A stretch of 14,017 nucleotides of DNA, taken from Flavobacteriales bacterium UBA7325. Its GTDB lineage: Bacteria; Bacteroidota; Bacteroidia; Flavobacteriales_D; Crocinitomicaceae. Each line of letters starts with the position of its first letter. The first letter of the stretch is position 1. Position numbers and translations under genes: made by a program. The stretch is from the NCBI GenBank assembly GCA_002471375.1, contig DKPV01000075.1:1-14017 (forward strand), in the 5' to 3' direction. Positions 14,016 through 14,017 of this stretch are shown here, one piece after another. The notes under the pieces are model-generated. The model searched no databases. It worked only from the letters and a program-made list of their open reading frames with translations, and was not told the origin of the DNA.

Positions 14016-14017
14016 AA

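Overview
The window reads as chromosomal DNA of a marine or freshwater member of the Bacteroidota, most likely class Flavobacteriia. The signs are an endonuclease I with a type IX secretion (Por) C-terminal sorting domain, secreted proteins whose signal peptides end in ...SAQ or ...NAQ, weak Shine-Dalgarno sequences, Bacteroidota-type -7 elements (TAnnTTTG), and an overlapping carotenoid gene pair of the flavobacterial saproxanthin/myxol type. No rRNA, tRNA, CRISPR array or recognisable insertion sequence was seen.

Left part (1-3775). A secreted protein joins a NADase-type glycan-binding domain to a terminal Hint (hedgehog/intein) domain. It is followed by a YedI/DUF808 membrane protein, a convergent YwbE-like small protein, and an OsmC-family protein that seems to have lost its central segment in frame. 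A minus-strand pair then encodes a small secreted coiled-coil protein and a LOG-family phosphoribohydrolase.

Centre (3900-8000). A secreted CocE/NonD-type hydrolase is followed 6 bases later by a TIP30/YbjT-like NAD(P)-binding protein, probably as one operon. Next comes a minus-strand lipoprotein pseudogene broken by about four frameshifts, which still has its intrinsic terminator. After it lies the secreted, T9SS-sorted endonuclease I.

Right part (8000-14017). crtD and cruF overlap and should act in sequence on carotenoid end groups; a 9-base inverted repeat brackets the likely crtD promoter. Behind cruF the region is full of gene debris. It holds an alpha/beta hydrolase (lysophospholipase-like) fragment with two stops and a frameshift, fused at a likely microhomology junction to the C-terminal third of an ABC transporter ATPase. 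An intact AlkB-type dioxygenase follows, then a MORN-repeat remnant and a 15-codon zinc-ribbon-like mini-ORF that abuts a large secreted protein of unknown function with a lipase-like CHSMG elbow. A minus-strand remnant and short AT-rich direct repeats run to the window edge.

No single new multi-gene system is evident. The most unusual items are the glycan-binding/Hint fusion, the shortened OsmC protein, the 459-residue CHSMG protein with its abutting mini-ORF, and the density of decayed genes between 10.2 and 13.9 kb.
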